Below are positions 61,483 through 64,000 of a stretch of 64,000 bases of DNA, one piece after another. The DNA comes from Sva-07 sp964651825. GTDB lineage: Bacteria > Actinomycetota > Acidimicrobiia > Acidimicrobiales > Ilumatobacteraceae. The DNA is taken from NCBI GenBank assembly GCA_964651825.1, contig CAZYWK010000008.1, forward strand, positions 1-64,000, in the 5' to 3' direction. The position numbers were made by a program, and so were the translations under genes. Under the pieces are notes generated by a model. It worked only from the letters and a program-made list of their open reading frames with translations. It had not been told where the DNA came from and did no database searches. Positions within the stretch are counted from its first letter, which is position 1. Each line of letters opens with the position of its first letter.

Positions 61483-61509
61483 GGTATTGCGAATCAGACT
61501 CGCAATACC
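61483..61509. promoter_or_regulatory. 27-bp inverted repeat, likely TetR operator of the sulfatase operon
   Basis: GGTATTGCGA (61483-61492) and TCGCAATACC (61500-61509) are exact reverse complements around a 7-bp centre. It overlaps the putative -35 element of the TetR promoter and lies 5 bp from the end of the upstream SulP gene. Confidence 0.65.
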
Positions 61510-61513
61510 TTGT

Positions 61514-63223
61514 TCATGGCGAACGGGGGTGACCTGGCGGGGCGACGGCGTCGACCGCGTCACGAACGGTGGGGAAGACGCGGCGCGGCGCGCCGTCGCC
61601 CTCGACCGTCTCGAGGATGTCGCGCACCTGGCCGATGTCACGCGCGAGCACGAAGCGGACACCGCGGCCGTCGAGCTGCTGCGAGAGCTTCATCAGCTCG
61701 TCGGCGGCGGTGACGTCGATGTACGGCATCGACTCCCCGTCGAGCACGACGGCCACCGTGTCGGCCCCGATCGAGTCGAGCACGGCCAGCCGCACCGCAT
61801 CGGCGTTGGCGAAGAACAGACCGCTCTCGGGCCTCAACACCACGACGCCTGGCACTGGGGCAGCGTCGGGAGCACGTTCCACGTCGACCCATCGGCCCCG
61901 GCCCTCGGGGGTGCGGCCGAGCACGGCGATGTGCGGCTTCGACGCCCGGTACAGCAGGAGCGCCATCGACACGCCGATGCCGATGACGAGGCCAGGGAGC
62001 GTGTCGAAGAACAGCACGCCGAGCAGCGCCGCGAGCGCGGCGATGAAGTCGGGGCGGGCGAACGGACCGTAGATCTCACCGAGCGTGCTGCTGTAGACGC
62101 GGTAGAGGTACTTCAGCGACTCGATGTCGACGAGTTCGATGACCGCCGCGATGACCACAGCGGCCAGCGTCGCCTCGGGGAGCTCCTCGAACAGTGACGT
62201 CAGGAACAACAGCGTGAGCACCGTCAGTCCGGCCACCACCAAGCCCGACAACTGCGTCTTCGCGCCGGCTGCTCCGTTGACCGCGGTCTTCGACAGACTC
62301 CCGTTGACGACCATGCCCGACGACAACCCGGCGGCGAGGTTGGCGGTGCCGAGGCCGAGCAGCTCGCGGTTGGCGTCGATCTCGTAGCCCTCCTTGGCGG
62401 CGTAGGTCTTGGCCGCGCCGAGACCCTCGGCAAAACCGATCAGGACCACGCCGATGCAACTTCCGGCCAAGGCGAGCACATCCCCGCGGGCGGCATCGGG
62501 AAGGCCGAACGACGGCAGGCCGGAGTCGATGTGGCCGACGATGGCAACGCCCTCGTCGGCGAGGTCGAGGAGCTTGACGACCGCGACCCCGAAGGCGACG
62601 GCGACGAGCGACGCGGGCACCACGGGCGCGATCCGCTTCAACCCCATCACCAGCGCGAGCGAGCTCATTCCGACGGCGAGGGTCCGCCATTGCGTGTCGC
62701 CGAGGTTGCTGACGACTCCCCACAGCTTCTCGAAGAAGTTGCCCGACTCACCCTCGATGCCGAACAGCTTCGGCACCTGACCGATCATGATCGTGAGAGC
62801 GAGGCCGACGATGAAACCCTTGAGCACCGGCTCGGAGATGAAGCTGGCGAGGAATCCGAGCCGCAACAGACCGAAGATGATCGCCGCCACACCCGTACAG
62901 ATCGCGAGCGCCACCGTGAGCGCGGCGTAGTTGTTCGCATCTCCGGTCGCGATGTCGGCGACGATCGCTGCGGACAACGCCGCCGTGGCCGACATCGGCC
63001 CGGTGACCAGGTGGCGGGAACTGCCGAACGCGGCGTACAGGATCAACGCGCCGGGTGCGGCGTAGAGGCCGACGACGGGTGACACCCCGGCGATCGTGGC
63101 GTACGCGAGCGACTCGGGAATCAGCACCGCCCAGACGGTGAGGCCGGCGATGACGTCGCTGCGGATCCAGCCCGACCGGTAGCCCCGGAGCGAGAGAAAG
63201 AGCTTCGGGACCGGCACCGACAC
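61514..63223 (-). CDS. SulP-family inorganic anion transporter
   Basis: A 569-residue SLC26/SulP permease. The N-terminal transmembrane domain has the signature DVIAGLTVWAVLIPESLAYA, SRHLVTGPMSATAAL and FEELPEATLAAVVIAAVIEL; about 430-560 is a STAS domain (VPGVVVLRPESGLFFANADA, then LDGESMPYIDVTAADEL) in the cytoplasm. Such proteins carry sulfate, bicarbonate or other anions. The start is GTG 63223, 8 nt from a TACCTT hexamer; GTG 63217 is an alternative. Proximity to the sulfatase operon would suit sulfate handling, but it has its own promoter. Confidence 0.92.
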   Translation of the reverse strand: MSVPVPKLFLSLRGYRSGWIRSDVIAGLTVWAVLIPESLAYATIAGVSPVVGLYAAPGALILYAAFGSSRHLVTGPMSATAALSAAIVADIATGDANNYAALTVALAICTGVAAIIFGLLRLGFLASFISEPVLKGFIVGLALTIMIGQVPKLFGIEGESGNFFEKLWGVVSNLGDTQWRTLAVGMSSLALVMGLKRIAPVVPASLVAVAFGVAVVKLLDLADEGVAIVGHIDSGLPSFGLPDAARGDVLALAGSCIGVVLIGFAEGLGAAKTYAAKEGYEIDANRELLGLGTANLAAGLSSGMVVNGSLSKTAVNGAAGAKTQLSGLVVAGLTVLTLLFLTSLFEELPEATLAAVVIAAVIELVDIESLKYLYRVYSSTLGEIYGPFARPDFIAALAALLGVLFFDTLPGLVIGIGVSMALLLYRASKPHIAVLGRTPEGRGRWVDVERAPDAAPVPGVVVLRPESGLFFANADAVRLAVLDSIGADTVAVVLDGESMPYIDVTAADELMKLSQQLDGRGVRFVLARDIGQVRDILETVEGDGAPRRVFPTVRDAVDAVAPPGHPRSP

Positions 63224-63231
63224 TCGGCCCG

Positions 63232-63237
63232 AAGGTA
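63232..63237 (-). promoter_or_regulatory. Putative -10 element (TACCTT) for the SulP gene
   Basis: TACCTT on the minus strand ends 8 nt before GTG 63223, with no Shine-Dalgarno sequence. Confidence 0.45.
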
Positions 63238-63265
63238 GCACTCGTCGCCGGAACGACGGCGTTGA

Positions 63266-63271
63266 TAGGTT
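63266..63271 (+). promoter_or_regulatory. Possible -10 element (TAGGTT) for the DUF1269-like gene
   Basis: TAGGTT lies about 70 nt before ATG 63342 and upstream of the tandem repeats, so the transcript would carry them in a leader of about 65 nt. Confidence 0.3.
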
Positions 63272-63284
63272 CGATCGAGGACCA

Positions 63285-63335
63285 CCACTCGTCACCAGAA
63301 ACCACTCGTCACCGAGAACCACTCATCCCCAGGAG
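63285..63335 (+). repeat. Three 17-bp direct repeats in the DUF1269-like gene leader
   Basis: Units begin at 63285, 63302 and 63319, each starting CCACTC. Units 1 and 2 share 14 of 17 bases, units 2 and 3 share 12. The last ends in the AGGAG ribosome-binding sequence. They may bind a regulator or shape the leader RNA; a replication slip is also possible. Confidence 0.6.
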
Positions 63336-63341
63336 ACCAGG

Positions 63342-63863
63342 ATGGCAATCGACACCTTCGTAGCGATCGTCGGCGTCTACGCGAACGAGGCCGACGCCGA
63401 GGCCGACTACGAGCTCGTGAAGGATCTGCACGTCGAAGCCGGCCTCATGGACGCCTACGATGCGGCCCTGATCAGCCGCCGCGACGACGGCAAGGTGAAG
63501 ATCACCAGGAAGCACGAAACGCCGACCCGTGTCGGTGGCGTGCTCGGAGGCGGTGTGGGGCTGGCGACCGGACTCGTGGTCGCCCTGTTCCCGTTCGCCG
63601 CCATCGGTGGCGGCCTCCTGCTCGGCACCACCGCCGGCGGTACGGTCCTCGGTGCGGTCGCCGGCCATGCGGCCATGGGGATGAGCCGCAAGGACCTCAA
63701 GGAGCTCGGCGAGCAACTCGACGCCGGCGAGGCCGGCCTGATCGTCGTCGGCGTGTCCGATCAGGAGGCGCGCATCAAAGAGGCGATGAAGCGCGCCGAG
63801 AAGCTCGACCAGAAAGAGCTCACGGCCGACACCGATGCGATCGAAGCCGACGCCTCCGGCTGA
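63342..63863 (+). CDS. DUF1269-like protein with glycine-rich hydrophobic core
   Basis: A 173-residue protein. The first 60 residues form an alpha/beta unit (FVAIVGVYANEADAEADYEL, then DAALISRRDDGKVKI). Residues about 65-110 are a Gly/Ala-rich hydrophobic stretch (VGGVLGGGVGLATGLVVALF, AVAGHAAMGMS) typical of DUF1269, and the C-terminus is helical and charged (RIKEAMKRAEKLDQKE). It is probably membrane-associated and stress-linked, but no function is established. AGGAG lies 6-8 nt before ATG 63342. Confidence 0.8.
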   Translation: MAIDTFVAIVGVYANEADAEADYELVKDLHVEAGLMDAYDAALISRRDDGKVKITRKHETPTRVGGVLGGGVGLATGLVVALFPFAAIGGGLLLGTTAGGTVLGAVAGHAAMGMSRKDLKELGEQLDAGEAGLIVVGVSDQEARIKEAMKRAEKLDQKELTADTDAIEADASG

Positions 63864-63910
63864 CGACCGAATTCACCCCGCTCGAACCCCCATCACGAAG
63901 AGGAACCGCC

Positions 63911-64000
63911 ATGCCCGACGCACTCATCATCGACACCTGCCGCACCCCGCGCGGCATCGGCAAGCAGGGCAAGGGCGCGCTCGCCCACCTGCATCCGCAG
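63911..64000 (+). CDS. Thiolase (acetyl-CoA acetyltransferase family), cut by the window end
   Basis: The first 30 codons read MPDALIIDTCRTPRGIGKQG and continue with KGALAHLHPQ. The DALIIDTCRTPRGI start is characteristic of the thiolase N-terminus in actinobacteria (FadA-like). GAAGAGGA lies 6 nt before ATG 63911. Thiolases either break 3-ketoacyl-CoA in beta-oxidation or join two acyl-CoAs; the catalytic cysteines lie beyond the window. It is 47 bp after the DUF1269-like gene, so the two may share a transcript. Confidence 0.85.
   Translation, partial: MPDALIIDTCRTPRGIGKQGKGALAHLHPQ

Overview
The window is high-GC, gene-dense DNA with one scaffold gap (100 N at 3459-3558). About fifty protein genes are supportable; I see no rRNA, tRNA, CRISPR array, insertion sequence or phage block. 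Gene content (EthA-like monooxygenase, CtpE-like P-type ATPase, SARP/BTAD regulator, TIGR03084 protein, mycobacterial-type lipid enzymes) points to an actinobacterium. The mixture of marine-type sulfatase, dehalogenase and acyl-CoA enzymes suggests the class Acidimicrobiia, perhaps an Ilumatobacter relative; that placement is inference. A strong recurring signal is a TANNNT hexamer 6-9 nt before an ATG or GTG with no Shine-Dalgarno sequence. At least fifteen genes show it, so many transcripts here are probably leaderless, and this decided several starts.

Layout. 0-3.4 kb: TIGR03084 protein, epoxide hydrolase, MFS exporter. 3.5-6.5 kb: ferritin-like fragment beside the gap, then divergent murF and ddl (peptidoglycan D-Ala-D-Ala supply) sharing a palindromic promoter. 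6.2-13.3 kb: a TetR regulator divergent from a tightly packed four-gene operon: acyl-CoA-reductase/HAD fusion, zinc alcohol dehydrogenase, LarA-like protein and PlsC-like acyltransferase. I think this is a lipid or fatty-alcohol pathway without an obvious described counterpart. 13.4-19.6 kb: membrane/phosphatase-superfamily fusion, UlaG-like hydrolase, biotinyl-carboxyltransferase fusion, ClC channel.

19.6-36.7 kb: surface-polysaccharide locus. It holds a nucleotide-sugar epimerase, GT26 transferase, initiating sugar-phosphate transferase, sulfotransferase, GT4 transferase, a kinase-like protein, a 1.3-kaa secreted fibrinogen-like/FN3 protein, a Wzz/tyrosine-kinase relative with a ruined P-loop, a fused flippase-polymerase, UDP-glucuronate decarboxylase and UDP-glucose dehydrogenase. 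Together these could make, sulfate, export and polymerise an acidic, xylose- or glucuronate-containing glycan.

36.7-49.2 kb: MscS channel, DUF2207-like protein, O-methyltransferase, alpha/beta-hydrolase-SARP fusion, RlmI-like methyltransferase, SDR, phosphofructokinase, carboxymuconolactone-decarboxylase-like protein, PH/SHOCT protein, EthA-like monooxygenase, patatin. 49.2-56 kb: SRPBCC protein, cyclopropane-fatty-acid-synthase-like enzyme, diiron protein, P-type ATPase, M28 lipoprotein peptidase. 55.9-61.5 kb: an autoregulated TetR-sulfatase-MBL-haloalkane dehalogenase-DUF1330-like operon, probably catabolic. 61.5-64 kb: SulP transporter, DUF1269-like protein, and the start of a thiolase cut by the window end.
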